Below, one piece after another: positions 1 through 8,359 of a DNA stretch of 64,000 nucleotides. The DNA is taken from positions 620,001 through 684,000 of the forward strand of contig CAVTFN010000005.1 in NCBI GenBank assembly GCA_963734065.1, written 5' to 3'. Every line of letters starts with the position of its first letter. The first letter of the stretch is position 1. The DNA comes from DATBLE01 sp963734065. GTDB taxonomy: Bacteria; Actinomycetota; Thermoleophilia; Gaiellales; Gaiellaceae. The notes under the pieces were generated by a model that was not told where the DNA came from, searched no databases, and worked only from the letters and a program-made list of their open reading frames with translations. The position numbers were made by a program, and so were the translations under genes.

Positions 1-78
1 CGACGAGGTTGTCGACCATCTGGCCGAGACGGTCTGCCGTGCTCCGCACGCGCAGGCCGCGCTCTCCGGAACGGATAA

Positions 79-435
79 CGCCCACGCGCCCCGCCAGCCG
101 ATCGGCCAGGACTGCGTCCGGTCGCCGTCGGATACGACGGATCTCCGCCCGCCGATCGGGCACTCGCGGCCGGGCTCGCCATCGCGGACCGGCACAACAC
201 CGACTTGTGCGTGGTGGTGGCGGCGGGAGCCGACTTACCGGAGGACTTCGAGGCGCTTGCGGGACTGACGGTCGTACGGGACGAGAAGCACCCCGTGGAG
301 GCGCTGTGCGCCGCCTCCCACGACGCCAACCTCGTTATCGTCGGAAGTCGCGGGATCCACGGTGTGCGCGCCCTCGGCAGCGTCAGCGAGCGGGTCGGCC
401 ATCAGGCGGCCTGCTCGGTGCTCGTGATCCGCTAA
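79..435 (+). pseudogene. Universal stress protein (UspA) domain, 5' end missing or frameshifted
   Basis: Frame 1 from about position 79 to the TAA at 433-435 reads as a Usp domain. It opens with the beta-strand/ATP-loop segment RPVAVGYDGS near 124-153 and closes with the nucleotide-binding signature GSRGIHGVRALGSVSERVGH and the terminal strand SVLVIR. The frame is closed upstream by a TAA at 76-78, and no ATG or GTG with a ribosome site precedes the domain; the first usable start, TTG at 205, would discard its first half. I see no recognisable Usp sequence in the other frames upstream. This is either the second domain of a tandem Usp protein broken by a frameshift, or a decayed gene. Usp proteins bind ATP in the cytoplasm under starvation and hypoxia. 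Confidence 0.6.
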
Positions 436-600
436 CGCGAGAGCGGAATCGGCCGCCATCATCCGCGCCGGCCCGAACGGCCACTAGACACCGAGGTCGG
501 CACTTTCGTGCGCACATCGCGGCGTCTTTGGAGCGGCCTATCGGGGTTGGCCCTGATGCGCGAGCCCGCGTCTGACCGTTAAATCACAGGAGAAAAGGGG

Positions 601-822
601 GTGATGCGAATGAGGCGGCACCTGTCGGCCGCGAGCGGAGGGGGACTCACGCCCGCAGCCGACCTCACTCTGCTTACGATGGCCGTCATCCTCATGCTTG
701 GCGGCGCGGTCATGCTGCTCGTGGGGGTGGTAGGCGCAGGAATCGCGATCCCGCTGATCGCGGTCGGGATCGGGGTCACGGCCATTGTCGAGCTCGACAA
801 GCGACGCCATCGCGACCGCTGA
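601..822 (+). CDS. Small membrane protein, two predicted helices
   Basis: A 73-residue ORF starting GTG at 601 (ATG at 604 is the alternative). A clear AGGAG at 588-592 sits 8 bases before the GTG, which decides that start. After a polar N-terminus of about 25 residues there are two hydrophobic stretches (roughly 26-45 and 46-62) rich in Val, Gly and Ile, then a basic tail (DKRRHRDR), so a two-helix hairpin with the C-terminus inside is likely. I do not recognise a family. The gene lies between the broken Usp gene and a hairpin repeat that follows the convergent ABM-like gene. Confidence 0.6.
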   Translation: MMRMRRHLSAASGGGLTPAADLTLLTMAVILMLGGAVMLLVGVVGAGIAIPLIAVGIGVTAIVELDKRRHRDR

Positions 823-838
823 CCGAGAGGGATCTTCC

Positions 839-922
839 GGCCCGGCGCGGGGTCGAACTCTCGGCGGCCGGACGCGCTTCCACCGTATTGCCGGGCCACT
901 CATGACGCTACGCCTCCAGCCC
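839..922 (-). repeat. Hairpin repeat, copy 1 (3' flank of the ABM-like gene)
   Basis: On the minus strand the last codons and stop of the ABM-like gene run straight into this element. Arms GGCCCGGC and GCCGGGCC (plus-strand 839-846 and 890-897) are perfect inverted repeats. The interior shares GGAAGCGC, GTCCGGCC and GTTCGAC blocks with the copies at 3656 and 18531. No T-tract follows, so it is not a classical intrinsic terminator. Confidence 0.75.
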
Positions 923-1189
923 ACCATCGAGATAGTCGAGTCGCACAGAATCCATGTCCACTCCACCCTCGCCGAGGGCAGCCGGTAGGTCTGGATGGGC
1001 TACCGACCACTCAGCGTCCTCGCGCGAGTCGTACGTCTCGACAACGACGACGAGGTTTGGATCGTCGAGTCCGCGCCAGATCCGGTGCGACCGAACACGC
1101 AACCCCATCGGTCCCGCAGTCACACGGTCATAGACCGGACGCCAGGCTTCGTAGTCGGCGACTCGATGGTGAATCATCACAGTGACCAT
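908..1189 (-). CDS. Antibiotic biosynthesis monooxygenase-like (dimeric alpha/beta barrel) protein
   Basis: A 93-residue protein beginning MVTVMIHHRVADYEAW, the first strand and helix expected of the ferredoxin-like dimeric alpha/beta barrel (ABM/EthD-like) fold. A central VVVVETYDSREDAE strand-turn-helix and a final strand follow. Such proteins are small cytoplasmic monooxygenases or ligand-binding proteins; the substrate cannot be told from sequence. An AGGAGG ribosome site lies just upstream on the minus strand. The gene ends at the hairpin repeat 839-922. Its 5' end, including the ribosome site, is duplicated in damaged form at 18906-18964. Confidence 0.75.
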   Translation of the reverse strand: MVTVMIHHRVADYEAWRPVYDRVTAGPMGLRVRSHRIWRGLDDPNLVVVVETYDSREDAEWSVAHPDLPAALGEGGVDMDSVRLDYLDGGLEA

Positions 1190-1573
1190 GGCACCTCCTT
1201 GATCTCGTGGGTGCTTGGGAGTGGTCTTGAACTATGACGGCGCATTGGCATCCGTGAGCTGACCGAGTTCGCGGGGCGGTCGCCTCGGAGACGAGCAGAT
1301 TCCCACGCTCGATTGCGGTCTGGAAGATCCGGCGTGGATGCCCCTTGCGCTGGCACGGCCTCCCGAATCGGACCGGATGGCAGCGTCTAGCCTGCCCAGT
1401 CTTAGTTCAGCATCTCTGCGGCGCCGCCGCACTCGCGGCGACCCTCCCTCCGTAGTCGACCGCAGCGGTTTGTCGGGTAGGCCCCGATGGCGATCGGCGG
1501 CGAGTGCACCAGGCTATGGGCGAAGCCGCGCCTCCGAGCGCAGTCCCTGAGCGAAAGAAAGGATGGCGATCAG
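1190..1573. other. Gene-free stretch with one degenerate local duplicate
   Basis: No convincing ORF. The segment near 1317-1402 (GGATGCCCC, then GCGCTG, CGGCCTC and a CCGGA block) resembles 5166-5252, upstream of another small minus-strand gene. It may be a shared promoter region or old duplication. No promoter could be assigned with confidence. Confidence 0.4.
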
Positions 1574-1984
1574 ATGGCTGTGAGCGAGCACAAGGTGTCG
1601 TCACCGGACGGCCGGATGTGGTCGGTGAAAACCTCCCTGAAGCGGCGTAGCCTCACCGAGTCGGGCCAGGTGCCCTACTTCTGGGCACACGTAATCGTGA
1701 CGGCGATCCTGATTGTCGTCTGCCTCTTCATCCTCAAGTCCGAGGCGTTCAAGATGCTGTCGATCCTGATCGCGGCCGTCTTCGTCATCTGGCTCGTCGG
1801 CTTCCTCAACTCGATGTTCCGCACCACGATCAGCGCGGACACGGAGGGACCGCCCGTCGATCATCGGCTGTGGATCGTGGTCAAGCGGCGCCGGCAGAAG
1901 CGCTGCTTCCACGAACTTGAGAACGCAATCCACGCAGGAAAGGACGTGCGGGAGCCTGAGGGCACGTTCCTTAAGGAGATCTAG
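1574..1984 (+). CDS. Hypothetical membrane protein, two transmembrane helices
   Basis: A 136-residue protein. ATG at 1574 is preceded by an AAAGGA box about 10 bases upstream; an in-frame GTG-type extension back to 1487 has no ribosome site and poor composition. A polar N-terminus of about 35 residues leads into two hydrophobic segments (about 36-55 and 60-78). A basic cytoplasmic C-terminal region (VVKRRRQKRCFHELENAI) follows. No known domain is recognised. It precedes the membrane hydrolase by 60 bases and may be co-transcribed with it. Confidence 0.7.
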   Translation: MAVSEHKVSSPDGRMWSVKTSLKRRSLTESGQVPYFWAHVIVTAILIVVCLFILKSEAFKMLSILIAAVFVIWLVGFLNSMFRTTISADTEGPPVDHRLWIVVKRRRQKRCFHELENAIHAGKDVREPEGTFLKEI

Positions 1985-2044
1985 CAAGGGAGCCAAACTC
2001 CCGCTCCGGCCAGCAGCCGCTTCAAGCCGGGAGATGCGATTCGT

Positions 2045-3340
2045 ATGCATGAAACGGCAGCGCAGGTATGGGTACAGACGAGGCGGCGGCAGCCGTTTGC
2101 CCTGCACGTCTCATCGGAACCGGACGTGCTCCTCTTCTCGGGCGCGATGGCGATTGTCGCGCTGCACGCAGCCGTCGACTCGTTCGTTGCGCCCGAGCCC
2201 GGAATGACTGCCCGAGATCACCTGCTGCGCGGCCTGTCGTCGCTCGCTCTGCTGGCAATCCTCGCCCTGGTGTACCCGCGTCTCCGCGTAGGAGGGAGGG
2301 CCGCGCTCGCCGTGGTTGTCGGTGGTCTCGCGCTGGAAGGGGCGGCACTTGCGATCGCGGACGCTCGCGCAGTCGGCGCCCGCGGCGAGGACTGGACCGG
2401 CGTCCTCCTCCTTCCGGTTGGACTCGTCCTGCTCGGTTTGGCTGCCGTTCTGCTCTGGCGCTCGCGCAAGCCCGGACGCTTCCGGTGGCTCCGGCGCGCC
2501 GCGATCGTCGTCGGCTCTCTGCTTGCCGCCTATTGGGTCGTCGTGCCGATCGCGATGGCGATCCTCGCGACCCATCGCCCTCGCGCCGACGTCAAGCCCG
2601 CCGCACTCGGAGCGCCCTACAAGCAGGTCACGCTCACCACACGGGACGGCCTCGACCTCGCCGGCTGGTACGTGCCCTCCCGCAACGGAGCAGCGGTGAT
2701 CTCCTACCCGACCCGAACGGGGAAGCTTCCCCAGGCGCGGATGCTCGTCCGCCACGGCTACGGCGTGCTCCTCCTCGACGCCCGCGGATACGACGGCAGC
2801 CAAGGCGACCCGAACCTGTTCGGCTGGGACGACGCCAAGGACATCGACTCCGCCGTCGCCTGGCTGCAACGACAGCCGGACGTCCGAGGAGGCCGGATCG
2901 GCGGTGTCGGTTTCTCCGTCGGCGGCGAGATGACGCTCCAGGCCGCCGCCTCGAACAAGGGACTACGCGCCATCGTCTCCGAAGGTGCCGGTTTCCGCTC
3001 CGTGCGCGAGGACGTGCAGCGTGGTCCACGCGGCTGGTTCGCGCTCCCCGAAGCAGCTGTCCAGACGGCTGCGATCGCCGTCATGAGCGGAACCGCACCT
3101 CCGCCCCCGCTCAAGGACCTCGTACCCCGCATCGCACCCCGCCAGGTCTTCTTCATCTACGCCGGCCACGGCGCCGGCGCCGAGGAGTACAACACCGACC
3201 TTTACCAAGCCGCCCGAGCCCCTAGAGCCATCTGGAAGATCCCCGAGGCTAGACATGTCGGCGGATTCGACGCACGCCCCCGAGAGTACGAGCAGCGCGT
3301 CGTCGGCTTCTTCGACAGCGCACTCCTCCGATCGGAATAA
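2045..3340 (+). CDS. Membrane-anchored alpha/beta hydrolase
   Basis: A 431-residue protein with about five hydrophobic helices in the first 180 residues, followed by an alpha/beta hydrolase domain. The nucleophile elbow GFSVGG places the catalytic serine at about residue 291. A later beta-strand before GHGAGAEEYNTD and the histidine in PEARHVGGFD are candidates for the rest of the triad. The domain resembles dienelactone-hydrolase/acyl-peptidase type serine hydrolases; substrate is unknown. The catalytic domain should lie on one face of the membrane, anchored by the N-terminal bundle. The stop codon is part of the terminator hairpin at 3338-3364. Confidence 0.8.
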   Translation: MHETAAQVWVQTRRRQPFALHVSSEPDVLLFSGAMAIVALHAAVDSFVAPEPGMTARDHLLRGLSSLALLAILALVYPRLRVGGRAALAVVVGGLALEGAALAIADARAVGARGEDWTGVLLLPVGLVLLGLAAVLLWRSRKPGRFRWLRRAAIVVGSLLAAYWVVVPIAMAILATHRPRADVKPAALGAPYKQVTLTTRDGLDLAGWYVPSRNGAAVISYPTRTGKLPQARMLVRHGYGVLLLDARGYDGSQGDPNLFGWDDAKDIDSAVAWLQRQPDVRGGRIGGVGFSVGGEMTLQAAASNKGLRAIVSEGAGFRSVREDVQRGPRGWFALPEAAVQTAAIAVMSGTAPPPPLKDLVPRIAPRQVFFIYAGHGAGAEEYNTDLYQAARAPRAIWKIPEARHVGGFDARPREYEQRVVGFFDSALLRSE

Positions 3341-3364
3341 GACGGAGCTACCACCTCCGTCTTA
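3338..3364 (+). terminator. Hairpin terminator of the hydrolase gene
   Basis: Perfect 10-bp arms TAAGACGGAG (3338-3347) and CTCCGTCTTA (3355-3364) around a 7-base loop. The left arm contains the hydrolase stop codon TAA. There is no U-tract beyond the arm. Confidence 0.7.
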
Positions 3365-3655
3365 CACGCCGCGCTCGGTGCATTCGCCGTCTGGTAGGTG
3401 CACCGCGCGTGGCTCGCGCCGAGATACCTCGACCGGTCGAGGTCGTCGTGATCGAGATGCCATTTCTCACCAGGCCGGATCAACTCGCCGCTGCTGAGCC
3501 GCCCACCCACGCCCGACGATCACGGGGGCGGCCGTCGCGCCGCCCCCACCACCCCTCACCAGGCCACTAGGGTCAGCTCAGTCGCGGCGCCACTCGATCC
3601 ACAGCCGCGACCACCTCATCGGCTCATCGCTCAACCCGGGCGGCCCAATCGACAA

Positions 3656-3744
3656 GGCCCGGCGCGGGGGTCGAACACATCGCCGGCCGGACGAGCGCTT
3701 CCCCGGCAATCGCCGGGCCGCTCATGACGCTACGCGTCCAGCCC
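3656..3744 (-). repeat. Hairpin repeat, copy 2 (no intact host gene)
   Basis: Perfect 9-bp arms GGCCCGGCG (3656-3664) and CGCCGGGCC (3711-3719), with the same interior blocks as copies 1 and 3 and the same flank (CTCATGACGCTACGCGTCCA) that in copy 1 encodes the end and stop of a minus-strand gene. Here the upstream minus-strand gene is gone. The rest of 3365-3793 holds no supportable gene. Confidence 0.75.
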
Positions 3745-3793
3745 GTCCATCCGTGATCGCGGCGGCGTTCCTGCGCTTTAGGATCGCCGACAA

Positions 3794-4828
3794 GTGAACC
3801 GTTCTTTGAAGCCGCTTGCGCCGGCCGGACTGCCTGCGGGGGCCAGGCGAGACGTCCTGGACTTCCTTCGCCGACTCATGGGACTCCTGCTTCTAATCGT
3901 GCTGCTCCTCGTCGCGGGCACGATCGGCTTCGCCTTGACAGAGGGCACCTCGCCTTGGTTCAGCTTCGTCTGGGCTGTCGACACGATCGCCACCGTGGGC
4001 TCAATTCGCTCGCCGGACACAACAGGCGGCCAGGTGATCAAAGTCCTGCTGATCGTCCTCGGCGTCGGTACGCTCCTGTACGCGCTTGTCGCCATCACCG
4101 AGTTCTTTGTTGCCGGCCATGTCACCGGCCTGTTGGATGCGCTCAGGAGACAGCGCGTGATCAATGATCTCTCCGAGCACTATCTGATCTGCGGGTTCGG
4201 CCGAGTCGGGCGGCAGGTCGCGCGCGACCTGCGGGCAGCAGGAGCCACTTACGTCGTCATCGACTCCAACTCTGAGAGCCTGCACCTGGCCGAGGAGCGA
4301 GGGATTCCATTCATCGAGGGCGAGGCTTCAGACGAGGCAGTGCTCGGGCAGGCTGGCATCGAGCACGCCCGCGCGCTGATTGCCTGCGTCGATTCGGATG
4401 CCGACAACGTGTTCATCACTCTCAGCGCGCGCGAGCTACGACCGGACATCACGATCGTGGCACGCGCCGGGCGCGAGGACACCGAAACGAAGCTCAGACG
4501 TGCCGGCGCCGACCGCGTGATCTCGCCCTACAAGTCGAGCGGGTCTGAGATGGCGCGCCTCGCGCTTCACCCGCAGGTCGCCGATGTCGTCGAGGTAGGA
4601 CCCGAGTATCGGCTCGAGGAGATCGAAGTCACGGAAGGTTGCCGAGGCGCCGGCCGCGCGCTCGCCGACGTTCGTGGCTCCGCGAACATAGCGGCGCTGC
4701 GCCGCCGTGACGGCGATCTGGTACCCCAGCCACCCGGTGACCTGGTGCTCGAGGACGGCGACGTCCTGATCGCGGTGGGGACGGCAACGGCGATGGATCG
4801 CCTCGAAGCGCTGTTTGCCAAGGGATAA
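3794..4828 (+). CDS. Potassium channel-like protein with RCK (TrkA-N and TrkA-C) domains
   Basis: A 344-residue protein. Residues about 26-110 hold two membrane helices flanking a pore loop. Residues about 127-240 form a TrkA-N/RCK Rossmann domain with GFGRVG at 134-139, and residues about 260-340 a TrkA-C domain. The architecture is that of MthK-type two-helix channels gated by cytoplasmic RCK rings. The pore loop reads TIATVGSI (64-71) where K+ channels have TVGYG, so the tyrosine and second glycine of the selectivity filter are replaced. Conductance and selectivity may differ, or the protein may act as a nucleotide sensor. A 6-bp hairpin follows the stop. Confidence 0.85.
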   Translation: MNRSLKPLAPAGLPAGARRDVLDFLRRLMGLLLLIVLLLVAGTIGFALTEGTSPWFSFVWAVDTIATVGSIRSPDTTGGQVIKVLLIVLGVGTLLYALVAITEFFVAGHVTGLLDALRRQRVINDLSEHYLICGFGRVGRQVARDLRAAGATYVVIDSNSESLHLAEERGIPFIEGEASDEAVLGQAGIEHARALIACVDSDADNVFITLSARELRPDITIVARAGREDTETKLRRAGADRVISPYKSSGSEMARLALHPQVADVVEVGPEYRLEEIEVTEGCRGAGRALADVRGSANIAALRRRDGDLVPQPPGDLVLEDGDVLIAVGTATAMDRLEALFAKG

Positions 4829-4829
4829 G

Positions 4830-4844
4830 GGCGACTGAGTCGCC
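4830..4844 (+). terminator. Short hairpin after the channel gene
   Basis: GGCGAC and GTCGCC arms around a TGA loop immediately after the stop codon. It is short and lacks a U-tract, so termination is only suggested. At 4848-4869 lies a remnant matching the right arm and flank of the hairpin repeat family, without the left arm. Confidence 0.4.
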
Positions 4845-4857
4845 GCTGCCGGGCCGC

Positions 4858-5136
4858 TCAAGGCGCTACCCGCCGCGCTCGAGCATTCCTAGTCGCCTTC
4901 TCCGCCATGGCCGAAAGCGCCGCCAGTGCCTCTTGGTGCCCTCGGCCGCCCAGCGTTTCGAGTGCGGAAGCGGCTAGTGCGACCTCCTCGATCGACCGCC
5001 GGTCGTCCTCCTCGAGCAGCCGAATGAGCCACCGCACCGCGAATGGTGAGCGGCGTGCAGGCTCCTGGCAGGCGACCAGGGCCGTGAGCGCGAGGCTTTC
5101 GTCGAGTGACAAGCGGCCGAGCTCGCGGGCCGTCAT
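4858..5136 (-). CDS. Hypothetical small helical protein
   Basis: A 92-residue ORF, Ala/Leu/Glu rich and predicted almost wholly helical (LSLDESLALTALVACQEP, then RWLIRLLEEDDRRSIEEVAL). No family is recognised. The last residues (MAEKATRNARARRVAP) derive from a segment that recurs at 18597-18660, where only the tail survives (MAERATRHGRAGRVAS). Its 3' end abuts the truncated hairpin-repeat remnant. No strong ribosome site precedes the ATG, which lowers confidence. Confidence 0.5.
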   Translation of the reverse strand: MTARELGRLSLDESLALTALVACQEPARRSPFAVRWLIRLLEEDDRRSIEEVALAASALETLGGRGHQEALAALSAMAEKATRNARARRVAP

Positions 5137-5267
5137 CTCGGCAACGACGAGATCGCGGCTCTTGATAGCCCGTCCGAAGATGGTTCCTCGGATGCCCCTG
5201 CGCTGTCAACGGCCTCTCCCGGTGGGGCCGGACGGCGTGGCTCAGTCCTAAGATGTCGGGCCTGAGC

Positions 5268-5612
5268 TTACTCTTCCTTGGCTATGTCGATCGAGATCTC
5301 CACCGCCGAAATCGTGCCTCTGTTCTCGAGCCAGTGTGTGGTGTTCCTGTCCTCGGGCCAGCCCACTCCCGGCCCGTAGTCCGTAGCGACTCCATTTCGA
5401 TGGTCAGTGATCGTTCCTTGCAGTATGTAGACGATGCCTGGTCTGTCTTTATGGTCATGAATCGGGCCGAAGACGCCTGCAGGCTCGATGGTCACCATAC
5501 GCATTCGCAGGTGGCGCCCTGCCATGCCCTCGATCTCAGGGCCAAGGTCAACCGTCGCAAGTAACTCCGCCGTAACACCTTTCGTCTCAGGTGCCGCCTG
5601 TTCGTTGCTCAT
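5268..5612 (-). CDS. Cupin-domain protein
   Basis: A 114-residue single-domain cupin. The ATG at 5612 follows an AGGAG box about 9 bases upstream, better than the longer frame back to 5657. Histidines in IHDHKDRPGIVYILQGT and in TTHWLENRG correspond to the two cupin metal-binding motifs, so a mononuclear metal site in a beta-barrel is expected. The substrate is not evident. It is the last gene of the minus-strand redox operon, 31 bases after the MMPL transporter, suggesting a role in the same stress response. Confidence 0.8.
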   Translation of the reverse strand: MSNEQAAPETKGVTAELLATVDLGPEIEGMAGRHLRMRMVTIEPAGVFGPIHDHKDRPGIVYILQGTITDHRNGVATDYGPGVGWPEDRNTTHWLENRGTISAVEISIDIAKEE

Positions 5613-5643
5613 TGTGCTCTCCTCTCTGTACTTCCAGGGCCTA

Positions 5644-7800
5644 TCAAGAGTGGCCAAAGCGGACGTCGGGGAGGATGCGGTCGAGCCAGCGCGGGAGCGC
5701 CCAGGCGTGGCGGCCGAATACGCGTAGGAGCGTGGGGATCAGGACGAGTCGGACGAGCATCGCGTCGAGCAGGACTGCGATTCCGAGAATGATGCCCATC
5801 TCTTTTGGCGGCAGCGGACCGGAGAGCGCGAAGGTGAAGAAGACGGCGATCATGACGGCGGCGGCGGCGAAGATCACCCGGCCGGAGTGGGCGAGGCCGC
5901 CGATCATCGCCTCACGCGGGTCGCCGGTGCGGTCGTAGTGCTCTTTCGCCGAGGAGAGCAGGAAGACGGTGTAGTCCATCGAGATCGCGAAGATCATCGC
6001 GAAGAAGAACACCGGCCCCCAGGCGTCGAGGAATCCCTGTGACTCGAAGCCGAGAAGGCCCGAGCCGTGGCCGTTCTGGAAGATCAGCCGGGCGATCCCG
6101 AAGGCCGCGCCAGTTGCGAGCAGGTTCGTCAGCACGCCGAGCGCGGCAATCAGCGGTGCCTGGAGGGCGACGAGCAGGAGCAGGAAGCCGAGTGCGAGTA
6201 CGACTCCGATCACGAGCGGTGTCTTGGCCGAGAGGGCCTGTTCGAGGTCGTGGTTTTCCGCGGCCGCTCCGCCGAGGAGCGCTGGCGCAGGGAGCTTCGA
6301 GCGGATGCGGTCGATCGTGTGTCCGACCGTGGTGCTGGATGGGTCAGCGTTCGGTACCGCCTGGACGAGCGCCAGCCCACCGCCCGGCTGGGCGGTCGAG
6401 ACCGAGGCAATGCCGGGATCGGCCCGGAGGATCCTCGACACGGCGGCTGCATCTCTCTGAGGGGCGACGATCTGGAGTGCGCCTGGAGCACCGGCGCCGA
6501 ACGCCTGCTGCACCTGGGTGTAGCCGACACGCGAGGAGTCGTTCGTGGGGACGACTTTGATCGAGGGCATGCCCGTCTTCAGGCCGAGGATCGGCAGTGC
6601 GAGCAGCACGAGCAAGAGGGTGGCGGCCGGCCCGAAGAGGTGCGGGTAGCGCCAGAGCCGCTCGCCCCAGCGGGCGAAGCGGGCGGATCGGTGCTCCCCG
6701 GAATGAACCCAGCGGAGCGCGAGCGAGTCCACCTTCGGCCCGAGCTTCGCGAGCACCGTCGGCAGCAGCGTCAGAGTGGCTGCGAGCACGAAGACGACGC
6801 TGATCATGATCCCGAGCGCCATCGAGCGGAAGGCCGGGCTCGGCACAAGCATCACCGCTGAGAGAGAGATCAAGACGGTGGCGCCCGAGAACAGGACAGC
6901 TTTGCCGGCGGTGTCCATCGTCACCGCGACCGCTTCGCGCGGCTCGAGCTTCGAGCCGAAGAGCGCGCCGCGGAACCGGTGGACGATGAAGAGCGCATAG
7001 TCGATACCGAGCGCGAGTGCGAACATCAGCGCGAAGTTCATCGCCCAGATCGATATCTCGAAGCCGTGGGTGAGTAGCGCGAGGAGTCCGGCCGAGGAGA
7101 CGAGGCCGAGGATCGTCAGCATCAGCGGCAGCCCGGCTGCGACCAGTGACCCGAAGGCCAGCAGAAGGATGATCATCGTCACCGGCCAGGAGAAGAGCTC
7201 GGACTTCATCATCGCTTTGCGGTTCGCGGTGTTGAAGTCGCTCCACATCCCGGACGCGCCGGTCAGCGAGACACTGACGTCGTTCGTTCCAAGTGCGTGC
7301 AGCTTGCCCTTCAGCGTGTCGGCGGCCGCGACCATTGCGGTCGGGTCGCCCTTCGCGCCGGCGGTGACGATCGCCGTATGCCGGTCGGGCGAGATCGACG
7401 CGCCGGGCCGGGGTCCGACGACGGACGCGACCTCGTGACTTGTCCGCAGTGTCCGCTCGACCGCCGCGACCGTCGACCGGAAGCCCGTGTCACTTACGGC
7501 TTGGCTCGAGGAGTGCACGACAACCATCAGCGCCGAGCTGGAGAGACCTGCGAAGTTGACCTGGATCAGATTCCTCGCCTGCACCGACTCGGAGCCGTTC
7601 GCCTGCCAGCCCGCACCCGAGAGCGCCGACTCCACCCTCGGAGCGAAGAAGCCAAGGCCGATCGCGACGATCACCCACGCAACCGCGACGACGCGGCCGT
7701 GGTCAACCGTCCACCGGCCCAACCGGCCGACCGGGCCGACCGACTCTGGCTGCTCGCGGCCCGCAGGGCTGATCCGAGGAGCCGACGCGACCGCACTCAC
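5644..7800 (-). CDS. MMPL-family (RND superfamily) membrane transporter
   Basis: A 718-residue integral membrane protein with the MMPL/YdfJ layout. There is an N-terminal helix (near VVAVAWVIVAIGLGFF), a large periplasmic loop and a six-helix bundle with the motif GIDYALFIVHR. A second loop and second bundle follow, with ISMDYTVFLLS. The paired acidic residues in GIDYA and SMDYT are the expected proton-relay positions. GTG at 7800 is preferred because GGGAGG lies 8 bases upstream; the GTG at 7809 overlaps that box. These pumps export lipids or hydrophobic compounds. Position after osmC suggests export or envelope repair during oxidative stress. Confidence 0.88.
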   Translation of the reverse strand: MSAVASAPRISPAGREQPESVGPVGRLGRWTVDHGRVVAVAWVIVAIGLGFFAPRVESALSGAGWQANGSESVQARNLIQVNFAGLSSSALMVVVHSSSQAVSDTGFRSTVAAVERTLRTSHEVASVVGPRPGASISPDRHTAIVTAGAKGDPTAMVAAADTLKGKLHALGTNDVSVSLTGASGMWSDFNTANRKAMMKSELFSWPVTMIILLLAFGSLVAAGLPLMLTILGLVSSAGLLALLTHGFEISIWAMNFALMFALALGIDYALFIVHRFRGALFGSKLEPREAVAVTMDTAGKAVLFSGATVLISLSAVMLVPSPAFRSMALGIMISVVFVLAATLTLLPTVLAKLGPKVDSLALRWVHSGEHRSARFARWGERLWRYPHLFGPAATLLLVLLALPILGLKTGMPSIKVVPTNDSSRVGYTQVQQAFGAGAPGALQIVAPQRDAAAVSRILRADPGIASVSTAQPGGGLALVQAVPNADPSSTTVGHTIDRIRSKLPAPALLGGAAAENHDLEQALSAKTPLVIGVVLALGFLLLLVALQAPLIAALGVLTNLLATGAAFGIARLIFQNGHGSGLLGFESQGFLDAWGPVFFFAMIFAISMDYTVFLLSSAKEHYDRTGDPREAMIGGLAHSGRVIFAAAAVMIAVFFTFALSGPLPPKEMGIILGIAVLLDAMLVRLVLIPTLLRVFGRHAWALPRWLDRILPDVRFGHS

Positions 7801-7888
7801 GAGGCGCACCTCCCTTCGGCCCCGGCGAGGCGCTCGAGCAAACGTTCTGCTGACTGCATCTGTGGCCTAGCCTCCAATGCGGCTCTCC

Positions 7889-8359
7889 TCAGCGTCGGAT
7901 CAGGACGCCGCGGCGTGTTTCTGGATGTGTCTGCTTGTTGGTCACGAACAGGTCGGAGGACTCCTGCGCAGTGATCTGGGAGCTGACCTCGATTCCCATA
8001 CAGAGTGAGCGGTGGACGGGGCAAGCAGCGGCGACTTTCTCGAGCCGGCGGAGCTGCTCAGCGGTCAAGTCGCCGGTGATGTGGATTGCCAGGTCTGCGG
8101 TGCGCGGTGTCGCGTGGTGGTCGTAGTCGATCTCGACGGTGACTTGGGCGAGATTCCAGCCTTTCTGCCGCGCGTACATGACGAGGGTGGTGGAAACGCA
8201 GGCCGCGAGTGCGGCCGGGAGGAGCTCGTGGGGTGAGGGTGCGCTGCCCTCGCCGCCGACAGCTTCGGGTTCGTCGGTGATCAGGCGGTGCTTGCCGTCG
8301 ATCACGATCTCCTGCCGAAGGGTGCCAGCGATGGAGCGGGATCTGGCCGTCAGGCTCAT
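7889..8359 (-). CDS. OsmC/Ohr-family peroxidase
   Basis: A 156-residue OsmC-fold protein. Cys54 in LAACVSTTL and Cys113 in AACPVHRSL are the two redox cysteines of the family; an additional Cys120 follows. The family reduces organic hydroperoxides, fatty-acid peroxides or persulfides, recycled by dithiols such as thioredoxin or lipoyl proteins. Its start overlaps the thioredoxin stop (ATGA, 8356-8359), so the two are translationally coupled, which supports thioredoxin as the reductant. C-terminal residues after about 135 are polar and divergent. Confidence 0.88.
   Translation of the reverse strand: MSLTARSRSIAGTLRQEIVIDGKHRLITDEPEAVGGEGSAPSPHELLPAALAACVSTTLVMYARQKGWNLAQVTVEIDYDHHATPRTADLAIHITGDLTAEQLRRLEKVAAACPVHRSLCMGIEVSSQITAQESSDLFVTNKQTHPETRRGVLIRR

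Noticed and set aside
839..922. Hairpin repeats as integron attC sites, since they follow gene stops
   Set aside because: The required RYYYAAC and GTTRRRY core sites are not in place, and there is no integrase or cassette array.
3656..3719. Hairpin repeat as a tRNA: acceptor-like arms and a GTTCGAC T-loop-like block on the minus strand
   Set aside because: The bases flanking GTTCGAC do not pair into a T-stem, no anticodon arm can be drawn, and the element is only about 60 bases long.
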